DNA of 64,000 bases from Chryseobacterium sp. KLBC 52 (GCF_003347605.1 NZ_QDFZ01000001.1:310001-374000), one strand, 5' to 3'; positions 1 to 8,868 are shown, numbered from the stretch's first letter. The notes: generated from the letters alone by a model not told the origin. Translations and numbers: made by a program.

Positions 1-1
1 A

Positions 2-1018
2 TTGAGTTTTAATCATCATCCGAAACAGACTACCGATAGTGAAACCATGTTTGATAACGATCAGTCGATGCAAAGCTGGTTGAAAGAAAATAATATTCCA
101 ACGCTGGGATTAGGGATTATCGAAGATGGAAAATTACAGCAGGTAAAAGTTTTTGGCGAGATCAGGAAAGGAATTCCAGCACCTCATAATGCCTTATTTA
201 ATGTAGCATCTCTTACCAAACCCGTTACAGCTATGGTAGCCTTACGCCTGATAAGTTCAGGCAAGTGGAAACTGGACGAACCTCTTGATACTTACTGGAT
301 AGATCCCGATATTTCTAATGATCCACGGCATACAAAATTAACGACCAGAATGATACTGAGCCACCAGACAGGTTTCCCGAACTGGAGATGGATGAATGCA
401 GATAAAAAGCTGAATTTTCAGTTTGATCCCGGCACAAAATACCAATACTCAGGAGAAGGTTTTGAATATTTACGGAAAGCACTGGAAAAGAAGTTTGGGA
501 AAACATTGGAGCAGTTAGCGCAGGAACTCATCTTCCAGCCTCTCAAAATGAAGGATACCAGTTACATTTGGGATAAAAATACTGATGAAACAAGATTTGT
601 AACAGGATATAATGAAAAAGGGGAAGCTTACCCCATCGAAAAAAGCAATACAGCCAATGCCGCTGATGATCTCCATACCACGATAGAAGAGTACGGGAAT
701 TTTATGATCAATGTTATGAAAGGGAAAAATCTGAAACCAGAAATTTTTCAGGAAATGGTCAAAAAGCAGGTTAAAACAAAAGAGAATAAATATTTTGGAT
801 TGGGATTCGAAATATATGACCTTGGAAATGGTGATTATGCTTTATCGCACAGTGGAGCTGATAAAGGCACGCAGTGTATCACAATTATATTACCTAAGTC
901 AGGAAGGGGAATTGTGATATTTACCAATGTGGATGATGGTTATAAAGCCTATGAAAAATTAGTCCATCATTATCTGGGAAAGGATGGGAAGAAGATTGTT
1001 GAGATAGAAACCAGATAA
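2..1018 (+). CDS. Serine hydrolase, beta-lactamase/PBP4-like family, 5'-truncated by window edge
   Basis: This is a class C beta-lactamase-like serine hydrolase (Beta-lactamase family). The nucleophile motif SxxK is Ser70-Leu-Thr-Lys73, the second motif is a Tyr in the YSG region near residue 142, and the third motif is His283-Ser-Gly, the HSG version of the KTG box. The fold therefore looks complete. No signal peptide is visible, and the only in-frame start is a TTG at base 2 with open frame to the window edge, so the true start probably lies upstream. Such proteins in Bacteroidota are usually periplasmic or lipoprotein esterases or peptidases, and beta-lactam resistance should not be assumed. 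The substrate is unknown. Confidence 0.85.
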   Translation: MSFNHHPKQTTDSETMFDNDQSMQSWLKENNIPTLGLGIIEDGKLQQVKVFGEIRKGIPAPHNALFNVASLTKPVTAMVALRLISSGKWKLDEPLDTYWIDPDISNDPRHTKLTTRMILSHQTGFPNWRWMNADKKLNFQFDPGTKYQYSGEGFEYLRKALEKKFGKTLEQLAQELIFQPLKMKDTSYIWDKNTDETRFVTGYNEKGEAYPIEKSNTANAADDLHTTIEEYGNFMINVMKGKNLKPEIFQEMVKKQVKTKENKYFGLGFEIYDLGNGDYALSHSGADKGTQCITIILPKSGRGIVIFTNVDDGYKAYEKLVHHYLGKDGKKIVEIETR

Positions 1019-1108
1019 CTGCCTATGCAATAAAAATCTTTGTATATTCGGGGTATCAATCTGGAAATAAATACAATAGGTCTGTATTTGTTTCCATGAT
1101 ACTTTATT

Positions 1109-1537
1109 ATGGACAGAAAAAAAACGAAAGCTATGTGGCAATATTATATCATCCTTGCAGCAGGAATCATTCTGTTTGCAGCAGCAGTGGTGAGCTTCAG
1201 AAGTACTCTTTCATTCTTAAAAAAAGCAGAAAAGGCAACGGCAACCGTTACCTCATTAAGAGAATATGAATCAGAGGGAACCGTATTCAGTCCTGTCTTT
1301 ACCTTCCGGTCGCAAAATAATATGGAACATACTTTTGAACTGGCGGAAGGAACCAATCCCTCAGCATGGGCCGTTGGGGAAACAGAGACTGTGATCTATG
1401 ATCCTGAAGATCCTTCCTCAGTAAGTTTATATACCTATTTCAGAATTTTTGCCTGGCCTTTAATTCTGATTTCAATAGCACTGCCATTACTGGTGGTAGG
1501 AAGCGGGTATTTTATTGCTGAGCAGTTTTTAAAATAA
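1109..1537 (+). CDS. DUF3592 family membrane protein
   Basis: A 142-residue protein with an N-terminal membrane segment (about residues 9-29), an extracytoplasmic beta-rich middle with the GTVFSPVFTF and TVIYDPEDP stretches typical of DUF3592, and a second membrane segment near residues 112-134. No enzymatic residues are apparent. It follows the serine hydrolase by 90 bases on the same strand and converges on the cyclase gene at 1581. The function of DUF3592 proteins is not established. Confidence 0.75.
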   Translation: MDRKKTKAMWQYYIILAAGIILFAAAVVSFRSTLSFLKKAEKATATVTSLREYESEGTVFSPVFTFRSQNNMEHTFELAEGTNPSAWAVGETETVIYDPEDPSSVSLYTYFRIFAWPLILISIALPLLVVGSGYFIAEQFLK

Positions 1538-1580
1538 TCTTCGCATCGTCAATTGCCTGGTCTGTTTTCACGGAAACTCT

Positions 1581-2477
1581 TTATAAGTTTTGTTGTACTG
1601 AAGCAAAAGCCCTTACCGGAAAAGTTCCGACTCCTTTGAATTTTGGCGGGGCAGCAGTAAAGGTAAAATTTTCATCAGGAAGCTGATCCAGATGACAAAG
1701 GTGCTCCACAATTACTATTTCAGCGCCCAGAAGAATGGTGTGTACCGGCCGGCTTTTGCCTGTGGTATCATCAATGTTATGAGAATCAATCCCGACGAGT
1801 TTTACCTGGCAGTCTTTAAGATATTCTGCTGCACTTTGTGTAAGATAAGGATGATTTTCATAATAGGTTTCGGTGTTCCAGTGGCGGTCCCATCCGGTAT
1901 GAATAAGTACTGCCTTATTTCTGATTTCCCTGTTTCTGAGATATTGATCTGTAATCTCCAATGTCTCCGTATAAGGAATCCGGATTACTACCGCCTCTAA
2001 TTCAGCCAGTTTGTTCAGTTCTGTTTCAGCGGTATCTTTTCCGTTTTCAAACCTGTGAAAAGGACAGTCTATATAAGTTCCTGTGTTGGTAACCATTTCA
2101 ATCTTACCAATCTGAAACGAAGTTCCTTCCTCATACCATTTCTGAGATTCCGTTCTGCTGAGATAATCGCAGATATGAGGAGCCGGAAGCCCCTTGTAGG
2201 TAATAAGTCCTTCTTCAATCGTATGGCTAAGATCGATCAGCCGTTCTGAAGGAGGATCTTGTTTTGCTATTTTTCTTTTATGAGGCTCGGTAATGATCTG
2301 TTTATTCAGAATATCAACTTTACCAGCCATGAGGAGCCGGAGATCATCAATAATATAATCAACCAGTTCCTGGTCTGTAATAGTATCTCCGGTAATATCC
2401 AGTCTGAATTCTTCCCCTTTCAGACTTCCTCCGTTGGTAAAATTGACTTCAAAATCAAATTGTACTCTTTTGTCCAT
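1581..2477 (-). CDS. Cyclase-family (kynurenine formamidase-like) hydrolase with altered metal motif
   Basis: Residues about 80-298 form a Cyclase/KynB-like domain: it opens with IDLSHTIEEG, contains the motif region TNTGTYIDCPFH, and later HTGWDRHW and GIDSHNIDD. Family members normally carry HxGTHxDxPxH, whose His and Asp bind the metal. Here the first two His are Asn131 and Tyr135, while Asp137 and His141 remain, so metal binding may be altered. The first about 75 residues are an extra N-terminal region I do not recognise. The upstream in-frame start at 2498 is TTG; I chose the ATG at 2477. The Crp/Fnr gene ends 33 bases upstream on the same strand, so the two are probably cotranscribed. 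The substrate is unknown. Confidence 0.8.
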   Translation of the reverse strand: MDKRVQFDFEVNFTNGGSLKGEEFRLDITGDTITDQELVDYIIDDLRLLMAGKVDILNKQIITEPHKRKIAKQDPPSERLIDLSHTIEEGLITYKGLPAPHICDYLSRTESQKWYEEGTSFQIGKIEMVTNTGTYIDCPFHRFENGKDTAETELNKLAELEAVVIRIPYTETLEITDQYLRNREIRNKAVLIHTGWDRHWNTETYYENHPYLTQSAAEYLKDCQVKLVGIDSHNIDDTTGKSRPVHTILLGAEIVIVEHLCHLDQLPDENFTFTAAPPKFKGVGTFPVRAFASVQQNL

Positions 2478-2510
2478 TGGTTTATATTTTTTAGACAAAA
2501 GTGAAGAAAA

Positions 2511-3119
2511 TCAGATTCTGTTTGCTTGACTTAAATCAATTTGTCTGATTTTTTTACTTCGGATCCTGCTTAAGGTTTCAGGACTCATCCCGAGATAGGA
2601 GGCAATATGGAAAAGAGGAATTCTGCTTTCCGAATGTGGAAACTGCTCAAGAAAATAAAGATACCGTTCATAAGAATCATGAAGCAGAAAAGAGCTTTCA
2701 CGACGACATTTTTTGATAAATTCTCGGGTAAGGATTTCATTCATCAGCTGATACCATTTCTGCTCCTTTAAAAGACGGTCTATCAGCGGTTTGGGAATAA
2801 TGATCAATTCGGATTCTTCCAGCGTATGAAAGTTGAGGTTGGTTTTTTCACCGGTCAGAAAACTGGTCAGTGCTGTAAAGAAATCATTTTCAAAGAAAAA
2901 TTCTGTATTGATCTCGCGGTCATCTTTAACATAAAAACTTCTGATGATTCCCTTTTGAAGAAAAAAAAGCCGCTCGACAGTTGAACTTTCTCTGATAACG
3001 GAACTATTGCTTTTTACATGAAGAATACTCGCTTCGGCCTGAATCATTTGTTTCTCCTTGTCACTAAGATCAAACAAAGGATATATAGCTGTTTCGAGAA
3101 AGTTATTAAGATCTTTCAT
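2511..3119 (-). CDS. Crp/Fnr-family transcriptional regulator
   Basis: A 202-residue protein with an N-terminal cyclic-nucleotide-binding-like beta roll (about residues 25-115, including FLQKGIIRSFYV and the FFFENDFFTA stretch) and a short C-terminal winged helix (about residues 165-190, IASYLGMSPETLSRIR) for DNA binding. No Fe-S cysteine cluster of the FNR type is seen. It is the first gene of a probable two-gene unit with the cyclase-family hydrolase and may control it in response to a small ligand; this is inferred from the arrangement only. Confidence 0.88.
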   Translation of the reverse strand: MKDLNNFLETAIYPLFDLSDKEKQMIQAEASILHVKSNSSVIRESSTVERLFFLQKGIIRSFYVKDDREINTEFFFENDFFTALTSFLTGEKTNLNFHTLEESELIIIPKPLIDRLLKEQKWYQLMNEILTREFIKKCRRESSFLLHDSYERYLYFLEQFPHSESRIPLFHIASYLGMSPETLSRIRSKKIRQIDLSQANRI

Positions 3120-3162
3120 GGCTATGAAATGTAAGCAGTGAATAGAAATTCCGGATTATAGA

Positions 3163-3199
3163 ATACAGCAGGGATGAGTGAAAAGCATCCCTGTTGTAT
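3163..3199 (-). terminator. Hairpin after the lipoprotein gene
   Basis: A 14-bp stem (ATACAGCAGGGATG pairing with CATCCCTGTTGTAT, one G-U pair) with a 9-base loop lies just past the stop of the minus-strand lipoprotein gene. There is no strong T-run on the minus side, so it may be a weak or Rho-assisted terminator. Confidence 0.5.
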
Positions 3200-3201
3200 C
3201 T

Positions 3202-3747
3202 TTATTTTACCTTTTCGAGGAGATATAATTTTGCTCCGGAAAAACCTAATTTAGGCATCAGATTGCCTTCCAGAACCATAGTTTTATTAGTAACATCAAT
3301 CACAGAAATATAATTGTTGGAATTGTACTCAATATAGTTTTCCTTTTCTTTCGTGGAAGGATTTTTTCCAAATTCCATAGAATATTTTACCCAATCTTCA
3401 TCCTGTGTGCTGCAATGTACAGGCTTGAATTTGGACCTCTTAGCCTTGAAAACAATCTGGTCAAAACCTTCCGTACATTCCGATGTAAATGAACCGTCAG
3501 GATTCTGATCTTTTGAAAAATCCTCAAAAGAACCACGATACACACCTACTACTTTCCACGTACCGTCCACACGGTCTTCATCAATTTTTCCTTTCGCCTT
3601 GCTTACGGCCCAGCTGATTCCATTTACAGTTCCTTTTACTGCTTTATAACTTAAGTTTACTGCACCTGATACTACCTTTGTAGCGGTTCTTACCACACAT
3701 GATTGGAGAACCAATACAACCGAAGCCAGCAATAATATTTTCTTCAT
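3202..3747 (-). CDS. Small lipoprotein, function unknown
   Basis: A 181-residue protein with a lipoprotein signal: MKKILLLASVVLVLQSC, lipobox LQSC. The mature part has a short amphipathic region rich in Val, Ala and Lys (residues about 20-55), then a lipocalin-like beta-rich segment that begins DGTWKVVGVYRG and ends MVLEGNLMPKLGF. I chose the internal ATG at 3747 because the longer frame, from 3819, puts 24 unrelated residues before a good signal peptide and would overlap the next gene. A TATCTTCG sequence, close to the Bacteroidota -7 element, precedes it. No family name can be given. Confidence 0.7.
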   Translation of the reverse strand: MKKILLLASVVLVLQSCVVRTATKVVSGAVNLSYKAVKGTVNGISWAVSKAKGKIDEDRVDGTWKVVGVYRGSFEDFSKDQNPDGSFTSECTEGFDQIVFKAKRSKFKPVHCSTQDEDWVKYSMEFGKNPSTKEKENYIEYNSNNYISVIDVTNKTMVLEGNLMPKLGFSGAKLYLLEKVK

Positions 3748-3808
3748 TTTGTCAATTTTTTCAGATACGAAGATACTATTTTTGAAAAAACTGATGGATT
3801 TCAAAAGA

Positions 3809-5374
3809 CTATTGATCAAAATAATGGGTAAGATCAGATATATTTTTGATATGAAGCTCTTCAGCCTGCTCTCTTCGCATCATCAGAGCATAAGCATTGT
3901 TAAACCCCAACGGTTTCAGCCATTGAATCCCATATTGTTTTTCAAATTCCGAATTCACGTACTGATAGGTTGTCTCGGGACTTTTGGAAACGTTTCTGAT
4001 CGTTTCTGCTGTAGGCTTTAAAAGTACCAGAAGCCCTGTTCCCGTATATTCAGGATAAAAGTCTATGGCATCATTCATTAAGGCATCGAAACATATTTTG
4101 GTTCCCCCTAAACCCGTTTTGGTTTCCACTTTATAATCTGTGTATCCTTCAATAAGCATAGTATACATTTCTGCGAGAATATATTGTTCACCAAAGATTT
4201 TTGAACCAATTCTCACAGTTCCGGAATTTCTTTTTCCGGGACTTTTATACAGATTATTTCTGATGAGAAAATCTTTTGCAATTTTTTCCGGAGTTTGATG
4301 CAGATGATCAGCTCTGTAATTCAGATCCGTCATGATAGAATCATTGAACTTTCCAGCCAGTAGGTTTAAGGTTTTTTCCAATTCCGGTAATTTTTTCAGC
4401 GTTTTGGTCTTGATGATGGGAGCGGCATAATAAGGAGGGAATATTTTTTGATCATCATCCAGTACATACAGATCATACGCTTTGATTCTGCCGTCTGTAG
4501 AATATCCGCTGATCAGATCCAATTCCTTCTCATAAGCAGCCTTATACATAATTGCATCACTTACCACAAGAGGATTCACATTGAGTCCATAGACCGAGCG
4601 AAGCCCGATATCACCATCCTGTCTCCCCATAAATTCCGGTGTAAAACCCGCTTTAATCGTACGGTGTGACCCAAAAAACAGAACATATCCTATTCCCAGA
4701 ATAATAAGGGTAACAGGAAGAATATATTTCAGCTTTTGAAAGACCCGATACCCCGATTTCTGGATCATGGCAATAACCTGATCCAGAAAAACAGCCAATA
4801 ATGCCGCCGGAATGGCTCCAGCCAATATCATATTCGTATTATTGAGCGAAATTCCCCCGAAGATAAACTCTCCCAAACCTCCTGCTGCCACAAAAGAGGC
4901 CAGAGTAGCCACTCCAACATTAATAACAGCAGCAGTCCTGATACCTGCAATGATAACGGGCATGGCTAAAGGAAGCTTTACCTTAAAAAGAAGCTGGCTT
5001 CTGTTCATTCCCATGGCCTTCGCTGCCTCAATGACTGCCGGATCTACTCCAGTAATTCCGGTATAGGTATTCCGGATAATGGGAAGAAGGGCATAGATCA
5101 ATAAAGCAGCAATGGCGGGCTTCGGACCAATGCCTAAAACAGGAATCATAAATCCCAGCAAGGCAATACTCGGAATAGTCTGTAAAATCCCGGCAATACC
5201 CAGCACTGGGCTGGAAAGCTTCTTTTTTCTGGAAATCAGTATTCCTAATGGCACTCCCACAATGATAGCCAAAAGCAGAGACAAAAAGGTAAGCCCAAGA
5301 TGCTGAATGATCTGGGTGGTTAATTTTTCGTGCTGTTCCGCAATAAATTGCCAAAGACTCTGCTGCTGCGTCAT
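3809..5374 (-). CDS. ABC transporter permease fused to a circularly permuted OpuCC-like binding domain (EgtU-like)
   Basis: A 521-residue fusion. Residues about 1-215 are an inner-membrane permease of the OpuCB/ProW type, with the EAA-loop EAAKAMGMNRSQ. After a further membrane segment (about 217-235), residues about 240-521 form a periplasmic OpuAC-type substrate-binding domain. The lobe order is inverted relative to ProX/OpuCC: segments that normally come second (EFMGRQDG, STDGRIKAYDL, FPPYYA, LNYRAD) come first, and those that normally come first (VRIGSKIFGEQ, PEYTGTG, PLGFNNAYAL, ISDL) are at the C-terminus. The gene overlaps the ATPase gene by 4 bases and follows egtD and egtB, which favours ergothioneine or a related betaine over glycine betaine. 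EgtU of other bacteria is also a permease-binding fusion. The ligand assignment is inference. Confidence 0.82.
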   Translation of the reverse strand: MTQQQSLWQFIAEQHEKLTTQIIQHLGLTFLSLLLAIIVGVPLGILISRKKKLSSPVLGIAGILQTIPSIALLGFMIPVLGIGPKPAIAALLIYALLPIIRNTYTGITGVDPAVIEAAKAMGMNRSQLLFKVKLPLAMPVIIAGIRTAAVINVGVATLASFVAAGGLGEFIFGGISLNNTNMILAGAIPAALLAVFLDQVIAMIQKSGYRVFQKLKYILPVTLIILGIGYVLFFGSHRTIKAGFTPEFMGRQDGDIGLRSVYGLNVNPLVVSDAIMYKAAYEKELDLISGYSTDGRIKAYDLYVLDDDQKIFPPYYAAPIIKTKTLKKLPELEKTLNLLAGKFNDSIMTDLNYRADHLHQTPEKIAKDFLIRNNLYKSPGKRNSGTVRIGSKIFGEQYILAEMYTMLIEGYTDYKVETKTGLGGTKICFDALMNDAIDFYPEYTGTGLLVLLKPTAETIRNVSKSPETTYQYVNSEFEKQYGIQWLKPLGFNNAYALMMRREQAEELHIKNISDLTHYFDQ

Positions 5375-6291
5375 ACCATCTGTGATTTTCTATACTGATT
5401 AAACGCTCTGACCACTTCTTCATACACTTCAGCGTTTTGGTGATCCGAACTCAATTGCTGTAAAATATCCCATACACTTTTACTACCCATACCGTTGGGT
5501 CTGTAGTATACATTTTCTGGTGTAAGAAACGGGCTGATGTGATGTAACGATGTTACTTTATACTCTAATAAAAGACGGTTTTTGGTAAAAAAATCACGCA
5601 CAAAGTCATTCTCAGGTTGGTAAAGCATTTCTCTGGGAGTACCGGTCTGTACAATTTTTCCCTGATCCATGAGACATATCCGGTGGCCTAGTTCAAAGGC
5701 TTCCTGTACATCATGAGTAACCAATATGATGGTTTTGCTTTTAAGTTCTTCCAGCGATTTAAATTCCGAATGAATATCAGCCTTGGTAATTGTATCAAGC
5801 GCTCCGAAAGGTTCGTCCATCAGCAAAACAGGATTATCTGCAATCAAAGCTCTTGCAATACCTACCCGTTGCTGTTGTCCGCCGCTTAACTCGTGGGGAA
5901 ACCGGGAAAGTACCTCTTCAGAAAGATGGAGTTTGACCAAAAGCTCATCCGTTTTCCTTTTCGTCTTCTTTTTGTCCCATTTCAATAGCTCAGGAACTAC
6001 TGCAATATTCTGCTGAATCGTATAATGGGGAAATAACCCCGAATGCTGCATGACAAAACCAATTCCCATTCTCAGTTCCTCAGCCTTCTGATCACGGATA
6101 TTTTTGCCATCTATGAAAATATTTCCGGAATCTGCTTCTATGAGGCGGTTGATCATCTTAAGTGTGGTTGTTTTTCCACATCCGCTGGTTCCTAAAAGAA
6201 CAAGAATCTCCTGATCAAGTGCCTGAAAAGAAATTTGATCTACTGCTTTTTTTCCGTTAAAACTTTTTGAAATTGCTTCTACTGTGATCAT
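5371..6291 (-). CDS. ABC transporter ATP-binding protein (EgtV/ProV-like)
   Basis: The cytoplasmic ATPase partner of the permease-binding fusion. Walker A GTSGCGKT lies near residues 34-41, the signature is LSGGQQQR, Walker B is VLLMDEPFGALD, and the H-loop is LVTHD. After the ABC domain (to about residue 240) there are about 65 residues of tail, too short for the pair of CBS domains found in OpuCA/ProV-type osmoregulated ATPases. The start is ambiguous: ATG at 6312 would overlap egtB, while ATG at 6291 sits 10 bases after the egtB stop and matches the usual family N-terminus (MITVEAISKSF); I chose the latter. It is translationally coupled to the next gene by a 4-base overlap. Confidence 0.88.
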   Translation of the reverse strand: MITVEAISKSFNGKKAVDQISFQALDQEILVLLGTSGCGKTTTLKMINRLIEADSGNIFIDGKNIRDQKAEELRMGIGFVMQHSGLFPHYTIQQNIAVVPELLKWDKKKTKRKTDELLVKLHLSEEVLSRFPHELSGGQQQRVGIARALIADNPVLLMDEPFGALDTITKADIHSEFKSLEELKSKTIILVTHDVQEAFELGHRICLMDQGKIVQTGTPREMLYQPENDFVRDFFTKNRLLLEYKVTSLHHISPFLTPENVYYRPNGMGSKSVWDILQQLSSDHQNAEVYEEVVRAFNQYRKSQMV

Positions 6292-6301
6292 CGGCAAAAA
6301 A

Positions 6302-7474
6302 TTACTGGGCAAGTCTGATTCCTGTGAACTGCCATTTTAAATTAGGCTGAAAAAAATTGCGGTAGGTATTTCTGCTGTGTCCCGGAGGAGTAGCTTCCGA
6401 AGCTCCTCTTAAAACCATCTGATTGATCATGAATTTTCCGTTATATTCACCTACAGCTCCTGCTTCTTTCTTAAAATGAGGATAAGGCAGATAAGCAGAA
6501 TTCGTCCATTCCCAGCGTGTTCCCCAGTCAAAATAATCTGAAGCCGTTTCCCATTCTTCTTCAGTGGGCAGACGCATTCCTTTCCAGGAGGCAAAAGCAG
6601 AGGCTTCATAGAAATTGATGTGGCACAATGGGGCATCAGGGTCTATTTCCTGTAAGCCATTGAGGGTATAATACATCCATTTGTTTTCGATATAATGCCA
6701 GTACAGGGGAGATTTTGCAGCATTCTGTTTCACCCAGTCCCATCCTTCCGCATGCCAGTGTCTGAAATCTTCATACCCGCCTGCTTTTATAAATTCTAAA
6801 TATTCACTATTGGTGACAAGCCGGTTGGCAATTTCAAAGTCTGTAAGATATACTTTATGCCTTCCTAATTCATTATCAAAGCAAAATCCATCTTCTTTAT
6901 ATCCAATTTCATAGACTCCTTCAGAAAATTTGAGCATTTCCAGATCTTCGGAGTTGTTTTGTCTGGGTTTTTCTTCTTTTGTATACGCCGGGAAAAGCGG
7001 ATTATGTCCTAAAATATATTTAATGTCAGTCACTAATAATTCCTGGTGTTGCTGCTCATGGTTCAGCCCCAGTTCCAACAGCGGTTCAAGAGCTTCTGTC
7101 AGAAATGAGCTTTCAAGAAAAGCTTCCATATGCTCATCTACATATTTTCGATATTGATACACCTCTGAAACGGAAGGACGGCTGAGGTTTCCGCGGTCAG
7201 TCCGGATCACCCTTGCTCCGATGGTCTCATAGTAGCTGTTGAAAACAAAATTATACTGCGGATCAAAAACCTTATAATCCGGAAAATGCGGGGTAAGAAT
7301 GAAAGTCTCAAAAAACCAGGTGGTATGACCAAGATGCCATTTCGGAGGGCTTACATCTACAATCGGCTGTACTACATAATCCTCTATTTCCAACGGAGCA
7401 CAGATTTCTTCAGAACGTCTGCGGATGTCCTGATACTTTTTAGTAATATCTTTTGTGATGATCTCTGGTGTCAT
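6302..7474 (-). CDS. egtB: EgtB-like sulfoxide synthase (DinB_2 plus formylglycine-generating-enzyme domain)
   Basis: A non-heme iron enzyme that joins a sulfur donor to N-alpha-trimethylhistidine in ergothioneine-type pathways. The N-terminal DinB-like half contains WHLGHTTWFFE (His50) and LNHEQQHQE (His139, His143), which match the three iron-binding His of the family. The C-terminal half (about residues 180-390) is an FGE-sulfatase domain ending in RGASEATPPGHSRNTYRNFF and GIRLAQ. At 390 residues it is close to, or slightly shorter than, actinobacterial EgtB. No EgtA, EgtC or EgtE gene is in the window, so the sulfur donor and the C-S lyase step cannot be deduced. It lies 88 bases after egtD. 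Confidence 0.85.
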   Translation of the reverse strand: MTPEIITKDITKKYQDIRRRSEEICAPLEIEDYVVQPIVDVSPPKWHLGHTTWFFETFILTPHFPDYKVFDPQYNFVFNSYYETIGARVIRTDRGNLSRPSVSEVYQYRKYVDEHMEAFLESSFLTEALEPLLELGLNHEQQHQELLVTDIKYILGHNPLFPAYTKEEKPRQNNSEDLEMLKFSEGVYEIGYKEDGFCFDNELGRHKVYLTDFEIANRLVTNSEYLEFIKAGGYEDFRHWHAEGWDWVKQNAAKSPLYWHYIENKWMYYTLNGLQEIDPDAPLCHINFYEASAFASWKGMRLPTEEEWETASDYFDWGTRWEWTNSAYLPYPHFKKEAGAVGEYNGKFMINQMVLRGASEATPPGHSRNTYRNFFQPNLKWQFTGIRLAQ

Positions 7475-7562
7475 GTTTTTTAGTTTTAATGATTGAAGTT
7501 TAATGAAATAAGGATGTTTTATTTTTTCACTTTTGCAGATTGGCTGTGTATATCATCTCTTT

Positions 7563-8546
7563 TTATTTTACCTGCCAGATGCTGTCTACAAACCATTTTT
7601 TAGCATCTTTGATCTCTCCTGTGATGGTAAAACCTGATTTCTCGCCCAATTCCCTGATCTTTTCAGGAGAGAATTTCTGTGAGATTTCCATGTCGATAAG
7701 TTCGTTTTCTTCAAAAGAAATCGTTGTATTATCAATCGTCACATCCTGGCTGATAAGGCTGATCAGAAAACTTCTGCAGGCTCCGGTAACCGGATCATAA
7801 GTCTGATAATGCTGAAATTGTTTCACATCAAAATTACCACCCAGTTCATTGTTGATACGGGTCAGAAGATTAAGGTTAAAAGAAGCGGTAATTCCTTCTT
7901 TGTCATTATAAGCCTCCAGAATAATGTGTGGATTTTTCTTGAGGTCAAATCCTACCAATACACGATCTTTTGGGGATAGATTGCTATTCAGATGCAGACA
8001 GAAGTCTTCAGCTTCTTCAGGAGTCATATTCCCGATATTACTTCCTAAAAATAGAACAACTTTTCTACGGTCCGATAAGGAAGCGGCTTTTTGAAGCATT
8101 TCAAAATAATCACCTTCCAGACAGGTAATTTTCATTTCCGGAAGCTGACTGCTTAGTTTTTTGTGGAGTATCGAAAGGATATTTCCTGAGATATCAATCG
8201 GCATGTAAGTAAAGTTAATGCCTTTCCTGATCAGCTGTTCAAGTAAGTAGGTCGATTTCATGGCGTCTCCTGCCCCTAATTCAATCAGGTCAAAAGGTTC
8301 GTTTCCGGGAATAAGCAGATCAATAAGTTCATCTGTTTTATTTTTGAAAATATCCAGTTCACAACGGGTCAGATAATAGGAAGGCATGGCCATGATTTGC
8401 TGAAAAAGATGATCACCTATCTTATCGTAAAAATACTTTGAAGATAATTTTTTAGGAGTATTTTGGAGTCCGTTCAAAACATCTGAACGGAAATGATCAA
8501 CAGCATTCTTTTCAGTCTTAGATTGTGGGTCTAACTGTACATTCAT
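7563..8546 (-). CDS. egtD: L-histidine N-alpha-methyltransferase (EgtD)
   Basis: A SAM-dependent methyltransferase (Methyltransf_33/EgtD family) that trimethylates histidine to hercynine. Features are the N-terminal region with SSKYFYDKIGDHLFQQI and PSYYLTRCE, the SAM-binding loop DLIELGAGDAMKS, and LFLGSNIGNM in the middle. It is 327 residues long, near the usual size. The longer frame from 8582 begins with TTG; the ATG at 8546 is preferred. As the first gene of the probable operon egtD-egtB-ATPase-permease it has a 322-base upstream region shared with the divergent hydrolase gene at 8869. Confidence 0.88.
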   Translation of the reverse strand: MNVQLDPQSKTEKNAVDHFRSDVLNGLQNTPKKLSSKYFYDKIGDHLFQQIMAMPSYYLTRCELDIFKNKTDELIDLLIPGNEPFDLIELGAGDAMKSTYLLEQLIRKGINFTYMPIDISGNILSILHKKLSSQLPEMKITCLEGDYFEMLQKAASLSDRRKVVLFLGSNIGNMTPEEAEDFCLHLNSNLSPKDRVLVGFDLKKNPHIILEAYNDKEGITASFNLNLLTRINNELGGNFDVKQFQHYQTYDPVTGACRSFLISLISQDVTIDNTTISFEENELIDMEISQKFSPEKIRELGEKSGFTITGEIKDAKKWFVDSIWQVK

Positions 8547-8868
8547 AAGTCTTATTTTGTGTGGTTTTGTAGAGTATTGCAATTATCCTGCCTTTTACAA
8601 CATGAAAATTTTTTGCATATTTCTAATTAAATATAAACAATTTTACTTTTAATAGAATGATTATCATGATGTTTTTACAAGATGTGGTACTTTTTTATAC
8701 CCCGGAAATTCTTTCTTTTGAAATTAAAACAATGAAGAAGAGTAGGGAAGTTGTCCGGTTTAACGGCCGAAAATCAGTATTCAACGTTTAATATGACCTG
8801 TTCAAAGTATTTGTTCTTATTCCGATCTCTGCTTTGCCATAATTTTACCATCACAAAACATCACTATT

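Noticed and set aside
3809..6291. Simple glycine betaine osmoprotectant transporter.
   Set aside because: Not excluded, but the ATPase has no room for CBS osmosensing domains and the genes are coupled to egtB and egtD, so another betaine is more likely.
8547..8582. Longer egtD reading frame from 8582.
   Set aside because: It begins with TTG, adds unconserved residues, and the ATG at 8546 is a better start.
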